64,000 nt of DNA from NCBI GenBank assembly GCA_965237985.1, contig OZ250161.1, positions 496,001-560,000 of the forward strand, read 5' to 3'. The DNA is from G965212025 sp965237985. GTDB lineage: Bacteria; Pseudomonadota; Gammaproteobacteria; Poriferisulfidales; Oxydemutatoraceae. Both the position numbers and the translations under genes were made by a program. Positions 9,669-18,324 of the stretch are shown piece after piece; position 1 is the first letter of the stretch, and the number at the start of each line of letters is the position of its first letter. The notes under the pieces were generated by a model. It was not told the origin of the DNA, did no database searches, and saw only the letters and a program-made list of their open reading frames with translations.

Positions 9669-10601
9669 CTAACTCCTGGGGTGATGATTCCTATGCAAAG
9701 TCCTCAATCTGCTTTGCGCAACATGCGTATAAATCTGAGTCGTGCTTAAATCGGCATGGCCCAGCAACAACTGAATGGTTCTCAAATCCGCACCGTTATC
9801 CAAAAGATGCGTAGCAAAAGCATGGCGCAGGGAGTGAGGTGAGAATGGCCAGCGAAAACCCGCTTTCATGGCCGTTTGGCGTGCAATGTGCCAGGCGCTG
9901 TACCGGCTCAACCCTGCCCCCCGCTGGTTCACAAAAAATCTCCGACATGTCCGGTTTTTCAGCAACCCCGGCCTGGCCTCTTTCATGTAGCGCCCTAGCC
10001 ACTGTTGCGCCTCTTCCCCAACCGGAACAATCCTTTCCTTGTTTCTTTTGCCAATGACTCGCAGATATTCGGCATTGGCAACCACATTGGCAAGCTCCAA
10101 GGACACTGCTTCCCCGATTCTGATCCCCGTCGCATACAGAAGTTCAAGTAATGCCTTGTTGCGCAACCCGATTTTCGTGTTTACATCCCAGACTTCCAGC
10201 ATGCGGACCACGTCCACCATGTCCGGAACGTGCGGCAAATCCAAGGCCGCTCTTATGGGGGCAGAGTCCGCCAGTGGACTGGCTCCAACAATCCCTAAGC
10301 GGACCAAATAGGAATAAAAACATTTCAGTGTGGATACCAGACGCTGGTTGGAGCGACGGGAATAACCTTTGGCGAATCGCTCGGCAAGAAAATCCTGAAT
10401 CTGTTCACGTTTTACGGCCGAATAACCAACTGCCTGCTCCTGCAAATAGCGGGCAAACTGCCTGACATCGGATTGGTATGCTGCCAGCGTGTGTGTGCTT
10501 GCCCCCTTTTCGAGTAGCAGTGAAGCGGCAAAATCGCTGAGCACGGTTGAAAACTCTTTGCCATCAATCACGTCCTTGCCAAAAGAACCTGTTACTGTCA
10601 T
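9669..10601 (-). CDS. xerD: Site-specific tyrosine recombinase XerD
   Basis: A 310-residue tyrosine recombinase that resolves chromosome dimers at dif with XerC. The N-terminal SAM-like core-binding domain spans about residues 15-105. The catalytic residues appear in order: Arg in ATGIRIGEAV, Lys in VIGKRNKERI, His and Arg in HSLRHAFATH, His in LLGHADLSTTQ and the nucleophile Tyr in IYTH. XerD rather than XerC is inferred from the downstream dsbC. The ATG at 10601 is followed by about 15 extra residues compared with E. coli XerD. It is transcribed away from the RDD gene, with 45 bp between starts. Confidence 0.92.
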   Translation of the reverse strand: MTVTGSFGKDVIDGKEFSTVLSDFAASLLLEKGASTHTLAAYQSDVRQFARYLQEQAVGYSAVKREQIQDFLAERFAKGYSRRSNQRLVSTLKCFYSYLVRLGIVGASPLADSAPIRAALDLPHVPDMVDVVRMLEVWDVNTKIGLRNKALLELLYATGIRIGEAVSLELANVVANAEYLRVIGKRNKERIVPVGEEAQQWLGRYMKEARPGLLKNRTCRRFFVNQRGAGLSRYSAWHIARQTAMKAGFRWPFSPHSLRHAFATHLLDNGADLRTIQLLLGHADLSTTQIYTHVAQSRLRTLHRNHHPRS

Positions 10602-10646
10602 GATTTCTCGGCATCCATATGGACTATTTTAGCATTGCCTTGAGCT

Positions 10647-11057
10647 GTGGAAAAACCACGTTGCGTTAGTTTACTTCGCCGCCTCGGAGCAGTGACTTAT
10701 GATGTACTCATCATTCTCGCTTTGGCACTACTGACAACCGTGTTCTGGACGACTGCCGGCGTTCATGAAGGTTCGGTACTGTATCCGCTTTATCGAGCTT
10801 TTCTTTTTACTTTAATTTTCTTGTACTACGGATGGTTCTGGACCCACGGCGGCCAGACAGTGGGCATGAAAACCTGGAAAATAAAGCTGGTGCGAACGGA
10901 TGGAGTGTCTTTTAACTGGGTTCACGCCGCTTCCAGGAGTACCGCAGCACTGGTTTCCACATTGCTTCTTGGTGGTGGTTTTCTCAGTGCTCTGTTCCAT
11001 CCCCAACGGGCGACCTGGCACGATGACTTCAGTTCCAGCTACCTGGTCCCAGAGTAA
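10647..11057 (+). CDS. RDD-family membrane protein
   Basis: A small integral membrane protein of 136 residues with the RDD pattern: an Arg-Arg near the N-terminus (LLRRLGAVTYDVLI), an Asp in the first membrane segment (about 15-35), a second segment (about 50-65), the conserved GGQTVGMKTWKIKLV loop, and a third hydrophobic stretch before TWHDDFS, which corresponds to the family's terminal Arg/His-Asp motif. Its biochemical role is unknown; RDD proteins are proposed transporters. It starts at GTG 10647, divergent from xerD. Its last 90 or so bases are the first unit of a five-copy tandem repeat that continues past the stop. Confidence 0.82.
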   Translation: MEKPRCVSLLRRLGAVTYDVLIILALALLTTVFWTTAGVHEGSVLYPLYRAFLFTLIFLYYGWFWTHGGQTVGMKTWKIKLVRTDGVSFNWVHAASRSTAALVSTLLLGGGFLSALFHPQRATWHDDFSSSYLVPE

Positions 11058-11565
11058 CTCCGGCTGCCACGCGGATTTCCGCATTGTTTTCTGGCGGCGG
11101 TTGTCTCAGTGCCCTGTCCCATCCCATCCTTTATGGGGGGCGACATGGCACGATGGTTTCAGCTCATGCTGCCTGGCCCCAGAGTAACTCCGCTGCCATG
11201 CGGGTTTCCGCATTGCTTTCTGGCGGCGGTTGTCTCAGTGCCCTGTTCCATCCCATCCTTTATGGGGGGCAACCTGGCACGATGACTTCAGCTCCAGCTG
11301 CCGGGTCCCTGAGTAACTCAGCTGCCACGCGGGTTTCCGCGCGGACACCTGGCGGTGGCTGTCTCAGCGCCCTGTCCCATCCCGTCCCTCATGGGGGGCG
11401 ACTTGGCACGATGACTTCAGCTCATGCTGTCTGGTCCCAGAGTAACTCCGCTGCCATGCGGGTTTCCGCATTGCTTTCTGGCGGCGATCTTTCAGTGCCC
11501 TGTTTCGCCCTATCCTCTATGGGGGACGACCTGGCACGACGACTTCAGCTCCAGCGAACCAGTTC
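10961..11565 (+). repeat. Five-unit tandem repeat (about 129 bp) derived from the RDD gene 3' end
   Basis: Units begin near 10961, 11083, 11212, 11341 and 11470. The first is the RDD coding end including its stop. The next three are about 129 bp and share an insertion absent from the gene (a CCTTTATGGGG-like stretch), so they descend from one amplified variant. The last unit runs into the 3' end of lptG on the other strand. The later copies hold a continuous open frame because 129 is a multiple of three, but it is frameshifted relative to RDD and is not a credible gene. Confidence 0.9.
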
Positions 11566-12642
11566 CAAAACCACTCCTTTGCGCCGGGCTCGAAAGTATA
11601 AAAACAGGAAATACAACATAAGAGCAACAAAACACAGCAGGTGCGTCCCGAAAGCGGCAAGCGCGGCGGGCAGCCCCCAAATGATGGCGGCGTTGGCAAT
11701 CGCCTGGCTTGCTATCCAGTAGGAAGCTCCCAAAACAATCGCCATAAGAAGCTGAACACCGGAACTGTAGCGTTTGTGCAAATTGAAAAACAGGAACGGC
11801 AACGTCAGCAACAACATAATCGGGATGGAAAGTGGTCTGGCAAAACGTTCCCAGAGTGCCAGTTCAAACAGCTCCGAACGCATCATGCTCAATTTCAGGC
11901 GGTTCACGTAACGAGCCAGATCCATAATATGAAGTTGCTCCGGCCGGGGAACCTCCAGATCTTTACCGGCGGCAGTCAGCATACGCGGCACTGTATATTC
12001 CCGGCTCTGGAGGATGGCTGGTTTTTCCTTTTTGAAGTGCGTAACCCGCGCCTGCTTAAAGTGATATGACTGTTCATCGACCAGCAAGGAACTAGCGTTA
12101 ATCAGATAAATCAACTTCCCTGCCGGGTCCATTTCAAAAAACTGGACATCGTGATAGCTGGTCGTGTCCGCATTACGCACGACCCGTCCAGCATGAATCA
12201 CCCGGTTTCTTTCCCGAAACCAGTAGCCAAAAGGCTTCACATCCTCGTTTTCAGAATATGGGCTGTTTTCTGAAGACACAATGGCCAGCTCAGTGACAAC
12301 CATCATGACCGCAGACGACAACAAGGCGAAAAGCAACAGGAAAACGACCAATCTCGAATAGGAATAACCCAGCAAGAAAGCCGCCTCCAACTCCAGTTGC
12401 GCAGTGAGTTGACCCATTGCCAGTACCGAACCCACCAGAACCGCGAAGGGAAAAAACACGGAGATTCTTTCCGGAAGGTCCCAGACCACGTCCAAAAGCA
12501 TTGTCGGCCATGAGCTCCCCACGGAACTCATGGCTGGGCCGGACGCAAAATCAATCAAACAATCCAGCCCCACTAGGGCAAGCAAGGCATAAAAGCTGAG
12601 CAGGAACAGTCGCCTGCCCAAGTAACCGTCTATGGTTTTCAC
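11545..12642 (-). CDS. lptG: LPS export permease LptG
   Basis: The second membrane subunit of the LptB2FG exporter, which extracts lipopolysaccharide from the inner membrane. The 365 residues fit E. coli LptG (360). It starts at GTG 12642, overlapping the lptF stop in a GTGA; the open frame further upstream only shadows lptF. The N-terminus reads VKTIDGYLGRRLF, matching the family's RYIGKTIF. Three membrane helices precede a periplasmic domain (about 135-260) and three follow. The last residues, including the stop, are encoded in the final unit of the RDD-derived repeat, so the C-terminus may have been replaced. Confidence 0.9.
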   Translation of the reverse strand: MKTIDGYLGRRLFLLSFYALLALVGLDCLIDFASGPAMSSVGSSWPTMLLDVVWDLPERISVFFPFAVLVGSVLAMGQLTAQLELEAAFLLGYSYSRLVVFLLLFALLSSAVMMVVTELAIVSSENSPYSENEDVKPFGYWFRERNRVIHAGRVVRNADTTSYHDVQFFEMDPAGKLIYLINASSLLVDEQSYHFKQARVTHFKKEKPAILQSREYTVPRMLTAAGKDLEVPRPEQLHIMDLARYVNRLKLSMMRSELFELALWERFARPLSIPIMLLLTLPFLFFNLHKRYSSGVQLLMAIVLGASYWIASQAIANAAIIWGLPAALAAFGTHLLCFVALMLYFLFLYFRARRKGVVLELVRWS

Positions 12643-13730
12643 AATCGTAGCCGTAAACGCATTCCGCTCCACGGCAGCGGCGACGCCACCATGGCCAGCC
12701 ATGACATCAAAAGTAAAACAACGTGTAAAACCCAGACTCCCGGGAAAGCCGCCACAACTCCCTCTCCTACCCACTTGAGCACAAGCAAGGTTGTACCCAG
12801 GCAGGCCATGTAAATCAGCAAAGCCGGCAACACATTCGCATACTGGCTGGAACGGGGGTGCCTGATACACAAAGGAACGATTAGAAAAGCGAGTATGAGC
12901 ACCAGAAGCGGGAACGAAAGCCGACGTTGTAATTCCGCTGCCGCAACGGGGCTGTTGTCGGCAAGAAGTGCAGAGATCAACATGGTGCGAGGCCCGAGCA
13001 CACTGGCTTTCACCTCCTGCGGCGGGAAAATCAACTCCCGGGACTGGTAATTCAAAATCCGGGTCCAGTCTCCAGTCTTGTTTTGTTCGTAACGCTCTCC
13101 GTCCTGAAAACGAAACACACTTTCATGGTTTTTGCCGCGTAAAAACGTTCCCTGACGAGCCGTTTCAACGACAATGGCTTTTTCGTTTTTTTCGGCTACG
13201 AAAATATTTTCAAACCCACTTTCCGATCCTTTTCTTTCTTGGGCAAAAAAGACCAGACCAGGAACGGGAGCATGAAATTCTCCCGGTGAAAAAGCAGAAA
13301 AATCGAAATGCTCCCTAGCCTCCACTTTGAGCATTTCATATTGCAATCTGAAGCGCGGCAAAACTTCGAACGACAAAAAAACAATCAACAGTGCCAAAGG
13401 AATTCCGAAACGCGCCAGGACTGAGTAAATCTCCCGATAACCAATGCCGGCATTAAAGAATCCATAGATCTCATGGTCCTGGTAGAGACGACCGAGCACC
13501 AAAACAATGGCAAGGGTTGAAGCCAGAGGCAATGCCAGCAACAAAGCTTCAAAACTGCCAAAAAACAGTAAAGGGAAAAGCAGCTCCTGTGGGTAATATC
13601 CTTCTGCCACGCGCTCCAAAAAATACACAAATTGACGGCCGGCAATAATCAGGAACAAAACCAGCTGGATGGCCAGAAAATTGCTGAGTAACTCGAAAAA
13701 AAAGTACCTTTGAAAAATTTTCTTTTTCAC
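12639..13730 (-). CDS. lptF: LPS export permease LptF
   Basis: The first membrane subunit of LptB2FG, 363 residues (E. coli 366). It starts with MKKKIFQRYFFFELL, followed by six predicted membrane segments around a periplasmic beta-jellyroll domain (about 130-270), where LPS passes to LptC. The C-terminal half contains LSFPLLVLILAFLIVPLC, a hallmark helix of the YjgP/YjgQ family. It overlaps lptG by four bases, which points to translational coupling. It lies 148 bp downstream of kdsB in the same direction, so lptFG may belong to the envelope operon. Confidence 0.92.
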   Translation of the reverse strand: MKKKIFQRYFFFELLSNFLAIQLVLFLIIAGRQFVYFLERVAEGYYPQELLFPLLFFGSFEALLLALPLASTLAIVLVLGRLYQDHEIYGFFNAGIGYREIYSVLARFGIPLALLIVFLSFEVLPRFRLQYEMLKVEAREHFDFSAFSPGEFHAPVPGLVFFAQERKGSESGFENIFVAEKNEKAIVVETARQGTFLRGKNHESVFRFQDGERYEQNKTGDWTRILNYQSRELIFPPQEVKASVLGPRTMLISALLADNSPVAAAELQRRLSFPLLVLILAFLIVPLCIRHPRSSQYANVLPALLIYMACLGTTLLVLKWVGEGVVAAFPGVWVLHVVLLLMSWLAMVASPLPWSGMRLRLRL

Positions 13731-13878
13731 TGGCCGGACACGCCATGCGCATCAATCATTCCCGGCACCTGACATTCACCAAGTGGCACAAAACCGGCAA
13801 CCCTGCCGAACCGGGAAAAGCTGTCACCTGAAAACGAACCCGTTCACCACGTCCAACTGACAGGAAATGGGCAAGCCA

Positions 13879-14652
13879 TCAATGACTGGTTTTCAAAAAA
13901 TCCCGTGCCGCTTCCAGGTCTGCCAAAGTATCCACACCATGAATCGGCGTGTTTTTTACAATCAGGACACGGAGACTTTCACCGTTTTCCAGGATCCTCA
14001 ACTGTTCCAGCTTTTCTCGTTTCTCCAGAAAAGAAACCGGCCAGGAAGCATAGCGTTTCAACAGCGCACAGGTATAGGCATAGATTCCCAAGTGGCGCAG
14101 GCCGGAAAACCCTCGTTCCCAATTGTACGGAATCGCCGAACGGCTGAAATACAAGGCGTTTTGGTAGCGGTCACAAACCACTTTCACGACGTTGTCACCC
14201 ACTTCGGATTCGCCATCAATCCTGGTTGCCAGCGTGGCAGCAGCCGTATCAGCCCGCAGCACCCCACCAGCAACCGTTGCAATGTGCTCGGGCGATAGAA
14301 ATGGCTCATCTCCCTGCAGGTTCACCACACAGACTTCGTCCTGCCAATGTCGCAAATCCGCAGTGGCGGCAACCCGTTCCGTTCCACATTTACATTCTCT
14401 GCCCGTCAGGACAAAACGCCCGCCAAAATCTCTCACGCAATCCGCAATTTTTTCGCTGTCCGTAGCAACGATCACTTCCTGCGCCCCACTCTGCAAAGCA
14501 TTTTGGTAGCCATGCCAGATCATAGGCCTGCCTCCCAAATCCCGCAAGACTTTCCCCGGAAGACGTGAAGAATCCAGGCGCGCCGGTATGACGACGTGAA
14601 AAGGAAGGTCGGCGGTGGCGCTGACGATCTTTTCCTTCCGGGCTAATGGCAT
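13879..14652 (-). CDS. kdsB: CMP-Kdo synthetase (3-deoxy-manno-octulosonate cytidylyltransferase)
   Basis: KdsB activates Kdo with CTP for transfer to lipid A. The 257-residue protein carries the nucleotide-binding start IPARLDSSRLPGKVL, then VATDSEKIADCV, LTGRECKCGTERVA (family: TSGTERLAE), NLQGDEPF, HLGIYAY and EKLEQLRILENG. I start at ATG 14652, followed by about 17 residues before the IPAR motif; a TTG at 14667 is an alternative. Sequence upstream of the start, and the gene head itself, are present in further copies between here and the trm112-like gene, where kdsB would normally begin. The functional start therefore appears displaced by tandem duplication. Confidence 0.9.
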   Translation of the reverse strand: MPLARKEKIVSATADLPFHVVIPARLDSSRLPGKVLRDLGGRPMIWHGYQNALQSGAQEVIVATDSEKIADCVRDFGGRFVLTGRECKCGTERVAATADLRHWQDEVCVVNLQGDEPFLSPEHIATVAGGVLRADTAAATLATRIDGESEVGDNVVKVVCDRYQNALYFSRSAIPYNWERGFSGLRHLGIYAYTCALLKRYASWPVSFLEKREKLEQLRILENGESLRVLIVKNTPIHGVDTLADLEAARDFLKTSH

Positions 14653-14950
14653 GGAGCTCTCAATCAAGCGCGAAGAAGCGATCGATCAGGCAAAGCAAAA
14701 GCATTGCGGTTCCCGGTGCCGTAGAACAGGTGTATGCCTCCCAAACCCCGCAAGACTTTCCCCGGAAGACGTGAAGAATCCAGGCGCGCCGGTATGACGA
14801 CGTGAAAAGGAAGGTCGGCGGTGGCGCTGACGATCTTTTCCTTCCGGGCTAATGGCATGGAGATCTCAATCAAGCACAGAAGAAGCGATCGATCAGGCAA
14901 AGCAAAAGCATTGTGGTTCCCGGTGCCATAGAACAGGTATATGCCCCCCC
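14535..14950 (-). repeat. 206-bp tandem duplication covering the kdsB 5' end
   Basis: The block starting near 14541 recurs at 14747, a period of 206 bp, with near identity across the leader, the ATG and the first 35 or so codons of kdsB. The second copy reads MPLARKEKIVSATADLPFH and onward, then runs into the next leader instead of the gene body. A third, partial boundary lies near 14950. Confidence 0.9.
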
Positions 14951-14994
14951 AAATCCCGCAATGCCTCTCCAGCGTTCCTAAAAAAAACCCAATG

Positions 14995-15245
14995 CCAAAA
15001 ACCTGCAGTGGCGACATCCCGTCCCGTCCCACATTTACATTCTCTGCCCGTCAGGACAAGAAACCCGCCAAAATCCCCAACGCAATCCGCAATTTTTTCA
15101 CTGTCCGCGGCAACGATCACTTCCTGCGCCCTACTCTGCGAAGCATTCTGGTAGCCATACCAGATCACAGGCCTGCCCCCCAAATCTCGCAAGACTTTCC
15201 CCGACGAGCGAGCACTCCGCCTCCGGTTCTGCCGACAAGGTGACG
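14995..15245 (-). pseudogene. Decayed head copy of kdsB
   Basis: Read on the minus strand from 15245, the sequence follows kdsB from LPFHVVIP through RPVIWYGYQNASQ, EVIVAADSEKIADCV and LTGRECKCGTGRD. A frameshift lies near 15190 and the match breaks down near 15000. Direct comparison with 14330-14600 shows long near-identical stretches. It sits immediately after the trm112-like gene, where an intact kdsB would be expected, so this is probably the original gene head, now inactive. Confidence 0.85.
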
Positions 15246-15455
15246 TTAAAGGGAAGATTTGGCTTGCCGCCGGTAACGCTCGTATTCATCCGTAGTGATG
15301 GCTCGGGCATCTTCCTCAAGCATGACCGGAATATCATCTCGTATCGGATAAGCAAGACGTGCCGACAAAGAAATCAATTCCTGCCGCTCTTCATCGTATA
15401 CCAGGGGTCCCTTGGTTACTGGGCAGACCAAGATATCCAGCAGTCTTTTATTCAC
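15246..15455 (-). CDS. Trm112-family protein (YcaR-like)
   Basis: A 69-residue protein starting MNKRLLDILVCPVTKGPL, the typical Trm112p-like N-terminus, and containing LAYPIRDDIPVML, the usual Y/FPI..GIPVML core. Family members are small zinc-ribbon-related proteins encoded between lpxK and kdsB in many proteobacteria; here one CPV motif remains but the classical second CxxC is not seen. It overlaps the lpxK end by eight bases, indicating translational coupling. Its stop is followed directly by the decayed kdsB head. Confidence 0.88.
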   Translation of the reverse strand: MNKRLLDILVCPVTKGPLVYDEERQELISLSARLAYPIRDDIPVMLEEDARAITTDEYERYRRQAKSSL

Positions 15456-16431
15456 AAGCTTGACCTGCAGGCACGAAACCTCTTAAAGAATTTAAGAAAT
15501 CATCTTTAAATCCTTGTTCCAATTTAGTTTCTACTCTCGCATACCAAAGATCAGCCGAGAACCCCAAGCACTTGACTGCATCCTTTTGCGTCATTACGAT
15601 CGGTAGAGTCTTGCTGAAAAGCAGGTCTTTCTCTCTGAAGCGGTGATGATCAGGAAAAGCGTGCCGCCTGCATCTGGCCCCCAAAGCAACAAGAGAACTG
15701 AAAAAAGTTTCGGGATTGCCAATGGCCGCGCAGGCGTGGATTTCCTGTCCGGCAAAAGCATCTGGCTTTAATTCCCTACCGTTTTTCAATTCCACAAAAC
15801 CCGTGATCTGCAAATCCATCCGGTAACAGTTTTTCCAGTGCGCACCCTTTACCACCATGAAGTCCACGGTCTCGATTTTACTTAAAGGTTCCCTGAGTGG
15901 TCCAGCCGGCAACAGGCGACCATTGCCAAAGCCACGCATGCCATCGACCATTAAAATTTCCATGTGCCTCGGCAGTTTGTGATGCTGTAGACCATCGTCT
16001 GAGACCACGACGTCCACTCTGCTGTTTTCGTATAAATACCAGGCTGCCTGGAAACGATTACGGCAAATTGCAACTGGACAATCTGATTCCGCGGCGAGCA
16101 TGACCGCTTCATCGCCACAATCCGAGACCAGGTCATGTCTGGAAACCAGGCGCGCTTTGCGGTTGTCTCCGGCCCCATAGCCCCGGCTGATCACACCGGG
16201 CCGAAAACCACTGCCGCGCAAAGTACGGGCAAGATAGATGACCATGGGTGTTTTCCCGGCCCCCCCTACCGTAAGATTGCCAACCACCACGATGGGAACC
16301 GGAAACAGGGCAGACGGAGCATTGATTTTTTTCCGTAATGAAAATCCAAATTTGTACAACAGCGAGAGTGGACTTAAAAGTGCGCTGAAAGGAGAATTCC
16401 CATACCATAACCATTCTAAAAATTTTCGCAT
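15448..16431 (-). CDS. lpxK: Tetraacyldisaccharide 4'-kinase
   Basis: LpxK phosphorylates the 4' position of the lipid A disaccharide at the inner membrane. The 327 residues match E. coli (328). The P-loop appears as GNLTVGGAGKTP near residue 52, followed by RGYGA, GDEAVMLA, DDGLQHHKL (the conserved metal/catalytic region), NGRLLPAGPLREP and a C-terminal MTQKDAVK. I chose ATG 16431 over a TTG six codons earlier because it gives the family N-terminus. It lies between msbA and the trm112-like gene in the standard gammaproteobacterial order. Confidence 0.95.
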   Translation of the reverse strand: MRKFLEWLWYGNSPFSALLSPLSLLYKFGFSLRKKINAPSALFPVPIVVVGNLTVGGAGKTPMVIYLARTLRGSGFRPGVISRGYGAGDNRKARLVSRHDLVSDCGDEAVMLAAESDCPVAICRNRFQAAWYLYENSRVDVVVSDDGLQHHKLPRHMEILMVDGMRGFGNGRLLPAGPLREPLSKIETVDFMVVKGAHWKNCYRMDLQITGFVELKNGRELKPDAFAGQEIHACAAIGNPETFFSSLVALGARCRRHAFPDHHRFREKDLLFSKTLPIVMTQKDAVKCLGFSADLWYARVETKLEQGFKDDFLNSLRGFVPAGQACE

Positions 16432-16469
16432 GAACTGACAGCCAGTCAAGAAAATATGTTGCCTGCGGT

Positions 16470-18233
16470 TCAGGCGGCATCATCCCTTTTGTTTTGTGCC
16501 GCGTACAATTTACTGTAGGCACCACCACTGCTCAATAATTGCCTGTGTGTCCCTCGCTCAACGATCGCCCCGCTTTCCAAAACCACGACCATATCAGCCC
16601 GTATTGCCATCTCAAAGCGATGTGAAATGATAATGGTTGTACAACTTTGCGATATTTCCACCAAGGTTTCCCTGATATGGTGTTCGGATATCGCATCCAG
16701 CGCCGAGGTGGCTTCGTCAAAAATCAGAATGGATGCACGCCGCAACAGAGCCCGTGCGATTGCCACACGCTGCCGCTGCCCTCCCGATAGTTGCCAACCT
16801 TCTTCCCCCAGCACCGTATCAAACCCTTGTGGCAGGGCATCCACAAACTCCATGATGTGCGCTTTTTCTGCTGCTTCATGTATTTCCTCGCGGGAAACTT
16901 TCAAACCGTAACTGATGTTGTTCTCCAGAGTGTCGCGTGCCAAGGTCGGAAACTGGGTCACGTAAGCAATACACGAGCGTAGCGAGCGGAGTGGAAAAGT
17001 GGAAACATCCCGCCCATCCACCAGTATCCGCCCCCGGGTGGGCCGATACAATATCGGCACCAGGTTCGCCAAGCTGCTTTTTCCCGAACCGGACTTTCCG
17101 ACCAAGACGATCAGCGATTTTTCCGGAATTTCCAGATTGATGTTCTGGAGTGCCGGAAACCCGTTCCCACTGTATGAAAAAGAGACATTCAGGAAACTGA
17201 TGCGTCCCTGCAGGTCTGGTTTTTCCTGACCCCCCGGGCACGGCTCCACTGGGCTGTCCATAATCTCGAAAACACTTCTGGCGGCGGTCAGGCTTCTCGC
17301 CACAGTGGCATTCAGTCTGGCAAGACTCCGAAGTGGCTTTATCAGCAACAAAACCGCGGTTAAAAAAGAGGCCATTTCGCCACCGCTGACCTCCTGAATC
17401 AAAGTCGTAGACGTGGTAACGTAAATCACCAGGGTCAGGCCCAGCCCCCCCAACAGGGAAACCAACGACACATTCGTCGCATCGTACAGCGCAAGGCGCA
17501 GATTCAGGCGCAGATTTTGAGCCACTGTTTTCATGAAATTTGCCAGTCCGAGATTACTGGAACCATAAAGCTTTACTGCCTGGTTGTCTTTCACCAACTG
17601 GCCAACGTCATCGCTGACCAGCCCCAGGGACTCCTGTACTCTCAAATTGGCACGCCGAAAATTTTTCAGGGCGACGATGCTCAACACCACCATAAACGGT
17701 AAAAAAATAAGATAAATTAGTGCCATAGCCCAGTTCAGATACAGCATCCAGACAGTCAGCCCCAATACGGAAAGTAAATCACGGCTAACCGTGGCAACCG
17801 CCATCGCCCCAAGCTCTGCTGCCTGTCTAGCATTGGCGGAAACTCTGGTAACCAGGTGCCCGGTGCGAATATTGTCAAAGAAAGATGCCGGCAGGCTTTG
17901 CAGGCGTTCGTAGGCTGCCAGACGCAGCTGGCGCACGATGCGATGGCCGACAGATGCCAGGTAATAATTTCCCACGATCCCACCGACACCACGCAACAGC
18001 AAAAGAAGTAACAGTGTCCCCGGAATCCAGGCGACGCTTTGACCGGACTCGTCCAAAGAAAATCCCTCATCCAGCAAAGGTTTGATGATCATTGCCAGAC
18101 CTGCATCGGTTGCAGCGAAGCATGCCAGACCTGTCAACGCAACCAGCAACAGACTGAAGTGGCGCATGGTATAGGCCAACAGTCTTTTGCCCACCACCCA
18201 GTCCGTGCCGAGCTCCGGCCAGCTGCTGCTCAC
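16470..18233 (-). CDS. msbA: Lipid A flippase, ABC exporter MsbA
   Basis: An inner-membrane ABC transporter with fused membrane and nucleotide-binding domains that flips lipid A-core. Motifs are IKPLLDEGF in the first membrane region, Walker A GKSGSGKSS, signature LSGGQRQRVAIA, Walker B ILIFDEATSALD and the switch histidine IISHR. The start is uncertain: the open frame extends into comEC up to 18437, but the GTG at 18233 gives 587 residues against 582 in E. coli and aligns with the family N-terminus; an ATG at 18167 would remove part of the first helix approach. lpxK follows 38 bp downstream. Confidence 0.92.
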   Translation of the reverse strand: MSSSWPELGTDWVVGKRLLAYTMRHFSLLLVALTGLACFAATDAGLAMIIKPLLDEGFSLDESGQSVAWIPGTLLLLLLLRGVGGIVGNYYLASVGHRIVRQLRLAAYERLQSLPASFFDNIRTGHLVTRVSANARQAAELGAMAVATVSRDLLSVLGLTVWMLYLNWAMALIYLIFLPFMVVLSIVALKNFRRANLRVQESLGLVSDDVGQLVKDNQAVKLYGSSNLGLANFMKTVAQNLRLNLRLALYDATNVSLVSLLGGLGLTLVIYVTTSTTLIQEVSGGEMASFLTAVLLLIKPLRSLARLNATVARSLTAARSVFEIMDSPVEPCPGGQEKPDLQGRISFLNVSFSYSGNGFPALQNINLEIPEKSLIVLVGKSGSGKSSLANLVPILYRPTRGRILVDGRDVSTFPLRSLRSCIAYVTQFPTLARDTLENNISYGLKVSREEIHEAAEKAHIMEFVDALPQGFDTVLGEEGWQLSGGQRQRVAIARALLRRASILIFDEATSALDAISEHHIRETLVEISQSCTTIIISHRFEMAIRADMVVVLESGAIVERGTHRQLLSSGGAYSKLYAAQNKRDDAA

Positions 18234-18324
18234 GGTAATTTTTTTGTTTCGAAGTCCATATCGGCTGCGCAAGACGCGCACCCTCTCGCGAAGTATAAGC
18301 CCATTACCGACACGCCAAACACTC

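Noticed and set aside
11084..11722. A 212-codon open frame through the RDD-derived repeats
   Set aside because: It is a by-product of the 129-bp period, is out of frame with RDD and runs into antisense lptG.
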